Shown: positions 23,821 through 32,519, counted from the first letter of the stretch. The stretch: DNA of 64,000 bases from Paenisporosarcina quisquiliarum_A (GCF_043641925.1 NZ_JBHZRU010000004.1:124001-188000); one strand, 5' to 3'. Numbers and translations are program-made. The notes: generated by a model not told the origin, from the letters alone.

Positions 23821-25915
23821 ACAGCAAGAATACCGATTAGAAAACTTAACTTGCGCTAATTGTGCGATGAAATTCGAAAAGAATATTCAAGCATTGCCTG
23901 AAGTGAAAGAAGTTAATGTGAACTTCGGTGCTTCCAAAGTCCGTCTAGTAGGGAAAGCTACGATTGAAGAGTTGGAAAAGGCGGGAGCTTTTGACGGAAT
24001 AAAAGTACACCCGGTTACAGGTAATCGAGTGATTGAAATCGTTCCGTTTTATAAGCGAAAAGAGAATGTCATTACTTTTGTTTCACTTGTTTTATTAATC
24101 ATCGGAACCGTTATTTCATTCCAAACAAGCGAAGCGGATCCGTTTGCCATTGGTTTCTTTGTCGCGTCAATTGCGATCGGAGGATACTCGATGTTTTGGA
24201 GCGGGTTACAAAATTTATCCCGATTTTACTTTGATATGAAAACACTGATGACGATTGCGATCATCGGGGCAGCCATCATAGGAGAATGGCGTGAAGCGGC
24301 AGTTGTCGTTTTCTTATTTGCTGTTAGTGAAGCATTAGAAGCTTATTCCATGACGAAAGCGAGACAGTCGATTCGTCAATTAATGGACATTGCTCCTTCA
24401 AAAGCTTCAATTAGAAGAAATGAACAAGTTATGGAATTAGGAACTGAAGATATCGAAATCGGCGATGTGTTAATCGTCAAACCCGGTCAAAAGATCGCGA
24501 TGGACGGTGAAGTGATTTTAGGGAATTCTTCCGTAAATCAAGCACCAATTACAGGTGAGTCGATGCCGGTAACGAAAATAATTGGGGATGAAGTGTTTGC
24601 GGGTACATTAAATGAAGAAGGTGCTCTTGAAGTACGTGTGACGAAGCGCGTTGAAGATACGACAATTGCTAAAATTATTCATTTAGTTGAAGAAGCTCAA
24701 GCAGAAAAAGCACCCTCTCAAAAATTTGTCGATCAATTCGCTAAATACTATACACCGATTATTATTCTAATTGCGATTGCCGTAGCGATCATCCCTCCTT
24801 TATTTGTAGGAGATTGGCAGGCATGGATTTACCAAGGGTTAGCGGTTCTTGTAGTGGGATGCCCTTGTGCTCTCGTTGTATCCACGCCAGTTGCCATTGT
24901 AACGGCCATTGGAAACGCTGCGAAACAAGGTGTGCTGATTAAGGGCGGCGTTTATTTAGAAGAAATGGGTCGATTACAAGCCATTGCCTTTGATAAAACA
25001 GGGACGTTAACAAACGGTTTTCCTGAAGTAACGGATGTAGCTACAAATGGTGTAGTCAGCGAAGAAGAAATCATCCACATTGCAGCGTCGGTTGAAGCAA
25101 ACTCCGCTCATCCTTTAGCGCGTGCCATCATGAGCTACGCAGCAAAAATTGATGTATCTCCTGTTGTAGTTGAAAACTTTCAGTCCATTACAGGGAAAGG
25201 GATTGAAGCTACTTTACAAGGAATACCCGTGTCTATCGGTAGTATGAAATGGGCGAATGAAAAGACCACCATTACCGAAAAAGTACAAGAAGAAATAGAA
25301 GACTTACAATCTCAAGGGAAATCAGTCATGATTATACTCCGTGAAAATATGTATATTGGTCATTTAGCGGTTGCAGATGATGTTCGAAGTTCAAGTCGAT
25401 CCATTATTACAAAATTAAAAAACCTAGGCATCAAGCACGTTATTATGTTAACAGGAGATCATCCGACAACTGCACATGCGATTGCTAAAACAGTTGGTGT
25501 AACGGATGTTCGTGCGGGATTAATGCCAGAGGATAAACTAACGGCGGTTAAAAGCTTAATTGCTGAGCGCGGAAGAGTAGCGATGGTTGGTGACGGAATG
25601 AATGATGCTCCGGCATTAGCAGCTGCTTCTGTAGGTATTGCTATGGGTGGAGCTGGAACAGATGCAGCTTTAGAAACAGCGGATGTCGCATTGATGGCAG
25701 ACGATTTAGAAAAACTACCTTATACGATTCAATTAAGCCGAAAAGCATTGCGTATTATTAAAGAAAATATTATGTTTGCTTTAGGATTAAAAATAGTTGC
25801 GTTACTATTAATCATTCCAGGGTTGTTAACCCTTTGGATTGCCATTTTTGCAGATATGGGTGCCACACTACTTGTCGTGCTAAATTCAATGAGGCTCCTA
25901 AAAATTCAAAAGTAA
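23807..25915 (+). CDS. cadA: Cadmium/zinc-exporting P1B-type ATPase
   Basis: A 702-residue heavy-metal efflux pump in the membrane. One N-terminal metal-binding domain has CANC (Cys16, Cys19) in LTCANCAMKFEKN. The transmembrane ion site is VVGCPCALVV. Other motifs are the actuator TGESMP, the phosphorylation loop FDKTGTLTNG, the SxxHP element NSAHPLARAI, and the hinge GDGMNDAPALAAA. The CPC and the pairing with CadC point to Cd2+/Zn2+/Pb2+ and not to copper. It overlaps cadC, so translation is coupled. Confidence 0.96.
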   Translation: MKASEQQEYRLENLTCANCAMKFEKNIQALPEVKEVNVNFGASKVRLVGKATIEELEKAGAFDGIKVHPVTGNRVIEIVPFYKRKENVITFVSLVLLIIGTVISFQTSEADPFAIGFFVASIAIGGYSMFWSGLQNLSRFYFDMKTLMTIAIIGAAIIGEWREAAVVVFLFAVSEALEAYSMTKARQSIRQLMDIAPSKASIRRNEQVMELGTEDIEIGDVLIVKPGQKIAMDGEVILGNSSVNQAPITGESMPVTKIIGDEVFAGTLNEEGALEVRVTKRVEDTTIAKIIHLVEEAQAEKAPSQKFVDQFAKYYTPIIILIAIAVAIIPPLFVGDWQAWIYQGLAVLVVGCPCALVVSTPVAIVTAIGNAAKQGVLIKGGVYLEEMGRLQAIAFDKTGTLTNGFPEVTDVATNGVVSEEEIIHIAASVEANSAHPLARAIMSYAAKIDVSPVVVENFQSITGKGIEATLQGIPVSIGSMKWANEKTTITEKVQEEIEDLQSQGKSVMIILRENMYIGHLAVADDVRSSSRSIITKLKNLGIKHVIMLTGDHPTTAHAIAKTVGVTDVRAGLMPEDKLTAVKSLIAERGRVAMVGDGMNDAPALAAASVGIAMGGAGTDAALETADVALMADDLEKLPYTIQLSRKALRIIKENIMFALGLKIVALLLIIPGLLTLWIAIFADMGATLLVVLNSMRLLKIQK

Positions 25916-25936
25916 TGCATGCTCGGAGGTTAAATA

Positions 25937-27055
25937 ATGAGATTAACTGAATGGACAATGGAAGAGCAAGAACAGCTCATTCATTTTATGACGACAAATA
26001 ATTGGCCGTTTCATGGCAATTCAAATCCAGCTAGAGAAATCATCGAAAAAACAATAGAAGAAGGCGGATACGAATCCGATGAAGTGAAAACGTTTTGGGT
26101 GGAAAATGAAGACCAGGTTAAAGTGGGGATCGTCAAAGTGTTTGATTTGCAGGATGAAATCCCAGTTTTCGATTTACGCATAGCTGAAAGCCATCGAGGT
26201 CATGGGTATGGTCCAGCTGCTCTAAGAAAAGTAGCTGATTATGTATTTAGTCTACCCGAAGAAAAAATTCGAGTAGAAGGACATACACGCCAAGATAATT
26301 TCGCGATGAGAAAAACATTTGAACGAGTTGGGTTTGTAAAAGAAGGTCATCTTCGTAAAGCCTGGTTTTCTCCAAAAGAAAAATCGTATTACGATGCAAT
26401 CACATATGGAATGACGAGAGAAGATTATTTGCAAGGTACGACAACGCCTGTACATTGGGATGACTCGCAGACAGCGGTGGAAACGGATACGCAAGTGCAT
26501 CCAGCGATGAGAAATTTTCCGGATGCGTTTGAATCAGAACGCTTGTTAATAAGGGCTCCTAAATTAGAAGATGCTGAACATATTTTGGAAAGCATCAAAA
26601 TGTCTCACAAAGCATTAAAAGCTTGGATGCCATGGGCTCAAAAAATACAATCGCTCGAAGAAACAACGGAAAACGTTCGATTAGCTATGGCTGATTTTAT
26701 TACGCGAAAAGATTTGCGTTTGCATCTGTTTTTAAAAGAGACGGGCGAATTTATTGGATGCAGTGGGTATCATCGTATAAACTGGAAGATTCCTAAAGTT
26801 GAAATTGGCTACTGGCTAGATAGTCGATTTGAAGGTAAGGGATATATGACAGAGGCAGCTGAACGATTAACTGAATTTGCTTTTGAAGATCTTGGAGTTA
26901 GGCGAGTGGAGATTAGATGTGATACCGATAATGTTCGAAGTCGCGCTGTTGCAGAGCGATTAAAATTCCCATTAGAAGGTATTTTAATCAAAGAAGGTCT
27001 ATCAGCAGACGGGAAGTTGGTTCGAGATACATGTGTGTATGCAAAAACTAAATAA
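25937..27055 (+). CDS. Tandem double-GNAT acetyltransferase
   Basis: A 372-residue fusion of two GNAT domains. Residues 1-165 include FDLRIAESHRGHGYGPAALR and RKTFERVGFVKEGHLRKAW. Residues 185-372 are a RimJ/RimL-like domain with SERLLIRAPKLEDAE, VEIGYWLDSRFEGKGYMTEA and SRAVAERLKFPLEG. Both acetyl-CoA loops look intact, so either or both may be active; substrates are unknown. It starts 21 bp after cadA with its own GGAGG, so it may be read from the cadmium-inducible promoter. A terminator pair follows. Confidence 0.88.
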   Translation: MRLTEWTMEEQEQLIHFMTTNNWPFHGNSNPAREIIEKTIEEGGYESDEVKTFWVENEDQVKVGIVKVFDLQDEIPVFDLRIAESHRGHGYGPAALRKVADYVFSLPEEKIRVEGHTRQDNFAMRKTFERVGFVKEGHLRKAWFSPKEKSYYDAITYGMTREDYLQGTTTPVHWDDSQTAVETDTQVHPAMRNFPDAFESERLLIRAPKLEDAEHILESIKMSHKALKAWMPWAQKIQSLEETTENVRLAMADFITRKDLRLHLFLKETGEFIGCSGYHRINWKIPKVEIGYWLDSRFEGKGYMTEAAERLTEFAFEDLGVRRVEIRCDTDNVRSRAVAERLKFPLEGILIKEGLSADGKLVRDTCVYAKTK

Positions 27056-27138
27056 TATAAAAATCCACTTGTCCCATATCGGATAAGTGGAATTGATTTT
27101 AAAATTCATGAACTGCGTGTATACTTTTAAATCCGTAC

Positions 27139-27175
27139 AAAAAGGGATGCCCGCATGATACGGACATCCCTTTTG
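27139..27175. terminator. Bidirectional terminator
   Basis: AAAAAGGGATG pairs with CATCCCTTTTG, with inner CCG/CGG extension. It serves the double-GNAT gene and the small minus-strand gene. A smaller hairpin (TCCACTTGTCC / GGATAAGTGGA) lies at 27062-27092. Confidence 0.8.
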
Positions 27176-27331
27176 TTACAGTTTTCGTTTTCCAGTCACT
27201 AATTGGAAAATTAAAATGACACCTGCAATTAATAGTAATAAGTGAATTAAACCGCCGCCGATTTTAAGTACAAGTCCTAATAACCAAATAATAAGTAATA
27301 CGACGATAATCATCCATAGCATTCTACCCAT
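27176..27331 (-). CDS. Small lmo0937-type membrane protein (DUF5670)
   Basis: A 51-residue protein starting MGRMLWMIIVVLLIIWLLGL and ending FQLVTGKRKL. It has two hydrophobic helices with a KIGGG turn, the pattern of the lmo0937/DUF5670 family common in Firmicutes. GAGGGTGA lies 6 bp before ATG 27331. Function is unknown. Confidence 0.8.
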   Translation of the reverse strand: MGRMLWMIIVVLLIIWLLGLVLKIGGGLIHLLLLIAGVILIFQLVTGKRKL

Positions 27332-27449
27332 TCTGATTCACCCTCTCTGCGTTTAGGCTTTGATAATTAAAAGTTACCCTTGATTTATAAACGCTAAACC
27401 AAAATACAAAAATAATCATGAAAAGGAGTGAATTCATCTGAAAAAACCA

Positions 27450-27731
27450 ATGTTAACAAATGTCATGGAAGAGATTATTAGTGGACTCGTGGCTGTTTTA
27501 TTGAGAGGGTCTGAATATCAGACTTTCTGCAAATGCTCGAAATGTGAAATGGATATCGTTGCCCTCAGCTTAAATTCTGTACCAAGTCAGTACGTTACAT
27601 CTGACTTTGGGAGAGAAGCAGCTTTCAACCAATTAAATTCACCTGAAAATTTAGAATGGATTAATAAACGAATCATACATGCCATTCATGTCGTTGGAAA
27701 ATACCCAAAACATCCTCCGCTAGAAAAGTAA
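27450..27731 (+). CDS. ComFB-domain protein
   Basis: A 93-residue protein matching the ComFB fold: NVMEEIISGLVAVLL at the N terminus, the cysteine cluster FCKCSKCEMDIVALSLN and the PSQYV turn. ComFB-type proteins are associated with late competence in B. subtilis, and homologues elsewhere bind cyclic dinucleotides; the role here is not known. ATG 27450 lies 21 bp from the AAGGAG site. A CTG at 27438 in the same frame, 9 bp from that site, may be the true start, adding MKKP. It lies just upstream of mntR. Confidence 0.8.
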   Translation: MLTNVMEEIISGLVAVLLRGSEYQTFCKCSKCEMDIVALSLNSVPSQYVTSDFGREAAFNQLNSPENLEWINKRIIHAIHVVGKYPKHPPLEK

Positions 27732-27805
27732 CCTATCCCATTCGTTGAGAAGAATTCTTGTCTATAGTACACTTATATAAGCTATGGAAAGAGAGGATTC
27801 GTGTA

Positions 27806-28228
27806 ATGCCGACACCCAGTATGGAAGATCATATCGAACAAATATATATGTTAATTGAACAAAAAGGATATGCGCGTGTTTCGGATATTGCTGAATCTCT
27901 TTCAGTTCTTCCTTCTTCCGTTACAAAAATGGTGCAAAAACTTGATAAAGATGGATATCTTGTTTATGAAAGATATCGTGGACTAATGCTTACGCCTAAA
28001 GGCTTAAAGCTTGGGAAACGTCTTGTGAAACGTCACGACTTGCTGGAACAATTTTTGCGATTAATCGGAGTACAAGAAGATTTAATATACGACGATGTAG
28101 AAGGGATCGAACATCATTTGAGTTGGAATTCGATTGACCGAATTGCAGATTTAATTCAAGTGATGGAAGAAAACCCTCAATTTATTCAAAAGCTTGAAGA
28201 ACTGAAAGAAAGTCAGCAATCTGACTAA
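27806..28228 (+). CDS. mntR: Manganese-responsive DtxR-family repressor
   Basis: A 140-residue regulator that represses Mn uptake when loaded with Mn2+. It aligns closely with B. subtilis MntR. Metal ligands occupy the same positions: Asp8, Glu11, His77, Glu99, Glu102, His103. The HTH is RVSDIAESLSVLPSSVTKMV. ATG 27806 was chosen by this alignment and by AGAGAGG at good spacing; the frame is open 16 codons further upstream. cvfB follows after 23 bp and is probably in the same transcript. Confidence 0.95.
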   Translation: MPTPSMEDHIEQIYMLIEQKGYARVSDIAESLSVLPSSVTKMVQKLDKDGYLVYERYRGLMLTPKGLKLGKRLVKRHDLLEQFLRLIGVQEDLIYDDVEGIEHHLSWNSIDRIADLIQVMEENPQFIQKLEELKESQQSD

Positions 28229-28251
28229 CAGGATTGAAAGGAGTGCGTTGA

Positions 28252-29118
28252 ATGAGTGAATTAGTTTCTGGTGATATCGTTGAACTTCAAGTTAAGAAGA
28301 AGGACGAGTCTAAATGGATTTTGTCTAATGGTGAAATTGAAATTCCTATTAATAGTTCGGAGGCTCCTGAAGAAGTACAAGAAGGCGACACGATCAAAGT
28401 ATTTTTATTCATGGATCGTCGTGGCAACCTAAGTGCTACTGCAACATTGCCACAAATTACGAAAGATACATTTGGTTGGGCTCGTGTTATTAAAACGGAT
28501 GACCGCGATGGAGTTTCTGTTGATATAGGAAGTTCTCGGGAAGTTATGGTAAAAGGAACCGATTTGCCTCTTATTAAATCTTTGTGGCCAAAAATTGGTG
28601 ACCATCTGTACATGTCATTACGTACAGATTACAAAGGGAATTTGTTTGGTCGATTAGCAACTGAAGACAAAGTGGCAGAGTCGTTCGTAGAAGCACCAAC
28701 ATCTGTTTTCAATGAAAACTTGAAAGCTCGTGCTTATCGATTATTACCAGTCGGATCATTCTTTATTTCCACACCACAAGGTTACCGAGTTTTTGTTCAT
28801 CATACGGAACAATTGGCAGAACCGCGTTTAGGGGAAGAAGTTGAAGTACGCATAATTGGTGTAAAAGAAGATGGTTCGTTAAATGGCTCCATGTTGCCAC
28901 GTAAGCAAGAACGTTTAGGTGATGATGCAGAAACTGTTTATCGCTACATACAACAAGCGGGCGGGAAAATGCCGTTTACAGACAAGTCATCTCCAGATGA
29001 AATTTTTGAGATGTTCAATTTAAGTAAAGCAGCTTTCAAGCGTGCTTTAGGTAAGTTAATGAAAGAAGGAAAAGTCGAGCAAAAAGACGGCTGGACCATT
29101 GTGAAATCTGTCATTTAG
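28252..29118 (+). CDS. cvfB: S1-domain RNA-binding protein CvfB/YitL
   Basis: A 288-residue protein. Three S1-like OB domains (about 1-65, 70-140, 150-215; SVDIGSSREVMVKGTDLPL is typical) are followed by a C-terminal winged helix (PFTDKSSPDEIFEMFNLSKA, FKRALGKLMKEGKVEQKDGW). In staphylococci CvfB binds RNA and affects virulence-factor expression; B. subtilis YitL is the orthologue. It is cytoplasmic. It starts 23 bp after mntR with GAAAGGAG, and a long terminator follows. Confidence 0.92.
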   Translation: MSELVSGDIVELQVKKKDESKWILSNGEIEIPINSSEAPEEVQEGDTIKVFLFMDRRGNLSATATLPQITKDTFGWARVIKTDDRDGVSVDIGSSREVMVKGTDLPLIKSLWPKIGDHLYMSLRTDYKGNLFGRLATEDKVAESFVEAPTSVFNENLKARAYRLLPVGSFFISTPQGYRVFVHHTEQLAEPRLGEEVEVRIIGVKEDGSLNGSMLPRKQERLGDDAETVYRYIQQAGGKMPFTDKSSPDEIFEMFNLSKAAFKRALGKLMKEGKVEQKDGWTIVKSVI

Positions 29119-29138
29119 GTTTATAAAAAGAATACTTA

Positions 29139-29194
29139 GGGCACAAAAAGAGAAAGAGGGTTTTTCCTCCTTGAAACTTTTTGTGCTTTTTTTC
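29139..29194 (+). terminator. Intrinsic terminator of mntR-cvfB
   Basis: GCACAAAAAG pairs with CTTTTTGTGC, with an inner AGAGGG/CCTCC stem, followed by eight T. Confidence 0.85.
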
Positions 29195-29277
29195 GTAATT
29201 ATACATAGGGTAATAAATATGTAAGTAGATACTACCCGAGGATTAAATAGATTTTTAAGATTGGAAGGAGAAAATAT

Positions 29278-30192
29278 ATGAAAAAAATAGGGTTTAAATT
29301 AGCTTCGATCTTTTTAGCGAGTTTATTAGTACTACCTACTGGAGCGATGGCAAGTACAGGTTCGTCATCTAACGGAGAAGGCATTAATGAAAAATTCGGT
29401 ATGCCAATCGTGGTCTATGGTGCAGACTTGACAGAATCTGAAAAGGCGAGCGTAAAAGAAAGTCTTAGCGTAGCAGATGAAGCTGAAGTTGAAGAAATCA
29501 CGGTTGATGGTGACGATTTAGTCACTTACATTAAAGATGGAGATGCTTCAGCAAGAATGTTCTCCTCCGCAAAAATTACCCGTCAAGATAAAGGCAAAGG
29601 CTTAGTTATCGATATCGTAACAGAAGAAAATATCACACAAGTAACAGCTGAAATGTATGCAAATGCCATGCTAACAGCTGGTATCGAAGATGCAACAGTT
29701 GAAGTCGCTGCTCCGAAAAAAGTAACGGGTCACTCGGCACTCGTTGGGATCTACAAAGCGTATGAAGTTAGTGGTGAAAAACTCGATACAGAACGTACAG
29801 ATGTAGCCAATGAAGAACTTTCAGTCGCAACCATTCTTTCCAATGAATCGGGTGTGGATGAAGAAAAAGTAAGTGAGTTATTAACAGCAATTAAAAAAGA
29901 CATTGCTGAATTAAATCCAGCTTCTAAAGAAGAAGTAGAAAAAATTGTACAAGATCAATTAACAAAACTTCAAATTGAACTAAGCCCAGAAGATCGACAA
30001 CTTCTTGTTGATCTAATGGACCGCATTCGACAATTAGATATCGACTTCAGTCAATGGTCAACGCAACTAGATGACTTAAGTAAAACAATTGAAGACAAAT
30101 TAGGGAATATCGTTGATAACGAAGGTTTTTGGCAAGGTGTAAAAAACTTTTTTAACAACTTAATCGATTCAATCCGCGGATTGTTTAACTAA
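29278..30192 (+). CDS. ypuA: DUF1002 secreted protein, YpuA-like
   Basis: A 304-residue exported protein. The signal peptide is residues 1-25 (KKIGFKLASIFLASLLVLP, cleavage near AMA-S). The DUF1002 domain follows: FGMPIVVYGADLTESEKASV, SSAKITRQDKGKGLVIDIVT, MYANAMLTAGIEDATVEVA and SALVGIYKAYE. The C-terminal 100 residues are helical. B. subtilis YpuA is the named homologue and its function is unknown. A promoter-like region and GGAAGGAG precede ATG. Confidence 0.92.
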   Translation: MKKIGFKLASIFLASLLVLPTGAMASTGSSSNGEGINEKFGMPIVVYGADLTESEKASVKESLSVADEAEVEEITVDGDDLVTYIKDGDASARMFSSAKITRQDKGKGLVIDIVTEENITQVTAEMYANAMLTAGIEDATVEVAAPKKVTGHSALVGIYKAYEVSGEKLDTERTDVANEELSVATILSNESGVDEEKVSELLTAIKKDIAELNPASKEEVEKIVQDQLTKLQIELSPEDRQLLVDLMDRIRQLDIDFSQWSTQLDDLSKTIEDKLGNIVDNEGFWQGVKNFFNNLIDSIRGLFN

Positions 30193-30199
30193 TAATGTG

Positions 30200-30227
30200 A
30201 AAGCCTCCTATTTGGGAGGCTTTTTGT
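30200..30227 (+). terminator. Intrinsic terminator of ypuA
   Basis: AAGCCTCC pairs with GGAGGCTT around TATTTG, followed by TTTGTTTT. Confidence 0.85.
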
Positions 30228-30248
30228 TTTGTAGACAAATAAAAATGG

Positions 30249-30369
30249 TGATTTCCATTGCGACGGACGCTTTCTGCGAGCACTTCCTCAGCCGCTTCCC
30301 TCGCGATGCTCAGTCCAGGGTCTTCATATAGTGCTTATCTCGCTAGAGTCGCCTTTTCCATTCCAATCC
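30249..30369 (-). repeat. Palindromic intergenic repeat, family B, copy 3
   Basis: Reads GATTTCCATTGCGACGGACG, then CCGCTTCCCTCGCGATGCTC, AGTCCAGGGTCT and GAGTCGCC, ending CCATTCCAATCC. It is the reverse of copy 1 at 3519, with substitutions in the middle. No family A copy accompanies it; the TTTGATTGATAAA arrays follow instead. Confidence 0.75.
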
Positions 30370-30389
30370 GTAACCTACTAAAGATATCA

Positions 30390-30680
30390 CCAAGTCAACT
30401 AGGTTATGAGACGTGTTTGATTGATAAAAGGTTGAATTTGATTGATAAATCGTCAGTTTGATTGATAAATGTCTAATTTGATTGATAAACCCTTCATTTT
30501 GATTGATAAATGTTCAAAGGCAAAACAACCCTATAAAATCTGTCCCATTAACCAAGTACACTCCTCATTGAAACTCGCTTCTTGCAACAGAAGCGAAGCG
30601 AAAACCAAAACCATTTAAATGGCAGCCATTCCGCTGGCTGCTCCATGTCTCTTTGCTGTTGGCGAGTGTAAGTCGGTTCA
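30390..30680 (+). repeat. TTTGATTGATAAA array element, copy C2
   Basis: Motifs start at 30416, 30437, 30457, 30477 and 30498 (steps 21, 20, 20, 21, identical to C1). Imperfect arms ACTAGGTTATGAGAC and GTCCCATTAACCAAGT flank the array. The tail has AGAAGCGAAGCGAAAACC and the palindrome CCATTTAAATGG. It is the first half of a tandem duplication with a 291-bp period. Confidence 0.88.
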
Positions 30681-30962
30681 CCTAGTCAACTAGGTTGTGA
30701 GACGTGTTTGATTGATAAAAGGTTGAGTTTGATTGATAAATCGTCAGTTTGATTGATAAATGTTTAATTTGATTGATAAACCCTTCATTTTGATTGATAA
30801 ATGTTCAAAAGCAAATCAATCCTATAAAATCCGTCTCATTAACCAAGTGCTCTCCTCATTGAAACCCGATTCTTTCAACAGAAGCGAAGCGAAAACCAAA
30901 ACCATTTAAATGGGAGCCATTTCGCTGGGCGCTCCATGTCTCTTAGATGTTGACGAGTTTAG
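30681..30962 (+). repeat. TTTGATTGATAAA array element, copy C3
   Basis: The tandem neighbour of C2, with motifs at 30707, 30728, 30748, 30768 and 30789 (steps 21, 20, 20, 21). The tail again has CCATTTAAATGG and an AGCGAA / TTTCGCT pair. Nothing gene-like is visible between it and the MhqR-type operator at 31121. Confidence 0.88.
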
Positions 30963-31120
30963 ATGGTGTGGATTACTTAGTTTAATAGGCTGTGAAACCG
31001 GTTTGATTTCCATTTTCATGGATAATCCATTTGTAGTTAACCAAAACTAATATATACTATCTCAAACCGAGTTGAAGAAATTGTAAAATGTTAGGACTCA
31101 TGATAAACTTTAAAAAACAT

Positions 31121-31138
31121 TATCTCGAATTCGAGATA
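31121..31138. promoter_or_regulatory. MhqR-type operator
   Basis: TATCTCGAATTCGAGATA is an 18-bp perfect palindrome identical in its core to the B. subtilis MhqR box. It overlaps the likely -10 (TATATT) and lies 23 bp before the dioxygenase start. Confidence 0.85.
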
Positions 31139-31161
31139 TATTATGTAACGGAGGTTTTAGT

Positions 31162-32130
31162 ATGAAATTAGCAGGCATTCATCATGTTTCTGCACTGACA
31201 GCAAATGCAGAAAGAAACCATGATTTCTTTACACGGATTTTAGGCATGCGATTAGTGAAAAAAAGTGTCAATCAAGATAATCCATCTTCTTATCATTTGT
31301 TTTATGCAGATGCAGTTGGAACACCGGGAACGGATATGACGTATTTTGATATTCCGAATGCAGCAAAAACAACACCGGGTGTTTCAAGTATTAGTAATAC
31401 TTCCTTTAGAGTGAAGAGTGAGGAAGCATTACAGTATTGGCAAAAACGATTTACGGAATACCAAGTTCCCTTTGAAGCTATTGTTGATCGATTCGGTAGA
31501 AAAACCATGTACTTTGAAGACTTCGAAGGATCTCGACTCATGTTAGTCGTAGATGATGGACTGGGTGTACCTTATGGAATACCTTGGGCGGGAGCAGGTG
31601 TTCCAGAAGAATTTGCTCTAGTTGGTCTTGGTCATGTCACACTTACAGTTCGTCGTGCAGAACAAACGCAATTAGTGTTAACAGAAGTACTCGGATTTAA
31701 AAAGGTTGGATCTTATGCATCATCAGTAGATGGTATGCCAGATATTACTGTGTTCTCGGTTGGTGAAGGAAGTCCAGCTTCTGAGGTTCATATCGAAGAA
31801 CGGTCAGATTTGCCGATGGAAAGACCTGGTCGGGGAAGTGTTCATCACGTAGCGTTTCGAGTTAAAACGATGGAAGAATACGATCAATGGGATGCTTTCT
31901 TACGTTCGAAAGGTTTTATGACGTCAGGAAAAGTGGATCGATACTACTTTAAATCCATCTATTTCCGCGAGCCGAATGGTATCCTCTATGAATTGGCAAC
32001 GGATGAACCCGGATTTGCAACCGATGAATCAATGGATGTTTTAGGGGAGAGACTAGCATTGCCACCATTTTTAGAACCACAACGTGATCAAATCGAAGCG
32101 AAATTGCGTCCACTAACATTAAAAGAATAA
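31162..32130 (+). CDS. Ring-cleaving extradiol dioxygenase, MhqA/MhqO type
   Basis: A 322-residue protein of two vicinal-oxygen-chelate (glyoxalase-fold) modules: GIHHVSALTANAERNHDFFTRILGMRLVKKSVNQD and VGLGHVTLTVRRAEQTQLVLTEVLGF. Metal ligands are likely in IHHVSA, VHHVAF and GILYELATDEPG. In B. subtilis the paralogues MhqA/YkcA and MhqO/YdfO break down hydroquinone and catechol adducts and are repressed by MhqR. The perfect MhqR box upstream supports the same role. No mhqR gene is in the window. CGGAGG lies 8 bp before ATG. Confidence 0.93.
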   Translation: MKLAGIHHVSALTANAERNHDFFTRILGMRLVKKSVNQDNPSSYHLFYADAVGTPGTDMTYFDIPNAAKTTPGVSSISNTSFRVKSEEALQYWQKRFTEYQVPFEAIVDRFGRKTMYFEDFEGSRLMLVVDDGLGVPYGIPWAGAGVPEEFALVGLGHVTLTVRRAEQTQLVLTEVLGFKKVGSYASSVDGMPDITVFSVGEGSPASEVHIEERSDLPMERPGRGSVHHVAFRVKTMEEYDQWDAFLRSKGFMTSGKVDRYYFKSIYFREPNGILYELATDEPGFATDESMDVLGERLALPPFLEPQRDQIEAKLRPLTLKE

Positions 32131-32162
32131 ATTATGCTAGACTGAAAAAAAGGAGTGGTGAA

Positions 32163-32444
32163 ATGGAATTCCAGTTTAAAGAATTAGGTCATGATGCATA
32201 TGCGTATGTGTATGAAAAAGATGGTCAAACTTTAGGGGAAATTACGTGGACATTATTAGGTGATGTAATGGTGATGGATCATACTTTTGTTTCTCCCTCT
32301 CTAAGAGGTAAGGGTGTAGCAAAAGAGTTGCTAGATCAAGCAGCTAAATTTGCTCGTGAAAAGGATTTAAAAATGGAAGCAGTTTGTTCGTATGTTGTCA
32401 CTGCTTTTGAAAAGTCTTCTGAATACGAAGACATTAAGGCATAA
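32163..32444 (+). CDS. Small GNAT N-acetyltransferase (YjdJ/YidJ type)
   Basis: A 93-residue minimal acetyltransferase domain with MDHTFVSPSLRGKGVAKELLDQAAKFAREK, where RGKGVA is the acetyl-CoA loop, and the C-terminal SYVVTAFEKSSEY. This belongs to the short Acetyltransf_CG-like group of about 90 residues. The substrate is unknown. It lies 32 bp after the dioxygenase with its own AAAGGAG and no terminator between, so it is likely part of the MhqR-controlled transcript. Confidence 0.88.
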   Translation: MEFQFKELGHDAYAYVYEKDGQTLGEITWTLLGDVMVMDHTFVSPSLRGKGVAKELLDQAAKFAREKDLKMEAVCSYVVTAFEKSSEYEDIKA

Positions 32445-32446
32445 TT

Positions 32447-32488
32447 AAAAGGCAATCCGCTAATTATCAGTAGTGGATTGCCTTTTAT
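32447..32488 (+). terminator. Intrinsic terminator after the small GNAT gene
   Basis: AAAAGGCAATCC pairs with GGATTGCCTTTT, with an inner GCTAAT / AGTAG extension. Confidence 0.85.
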
Positions 32489-32519
32489 GTATTCTTGTCC
32501 ATTGTCATATAGTTACTCC

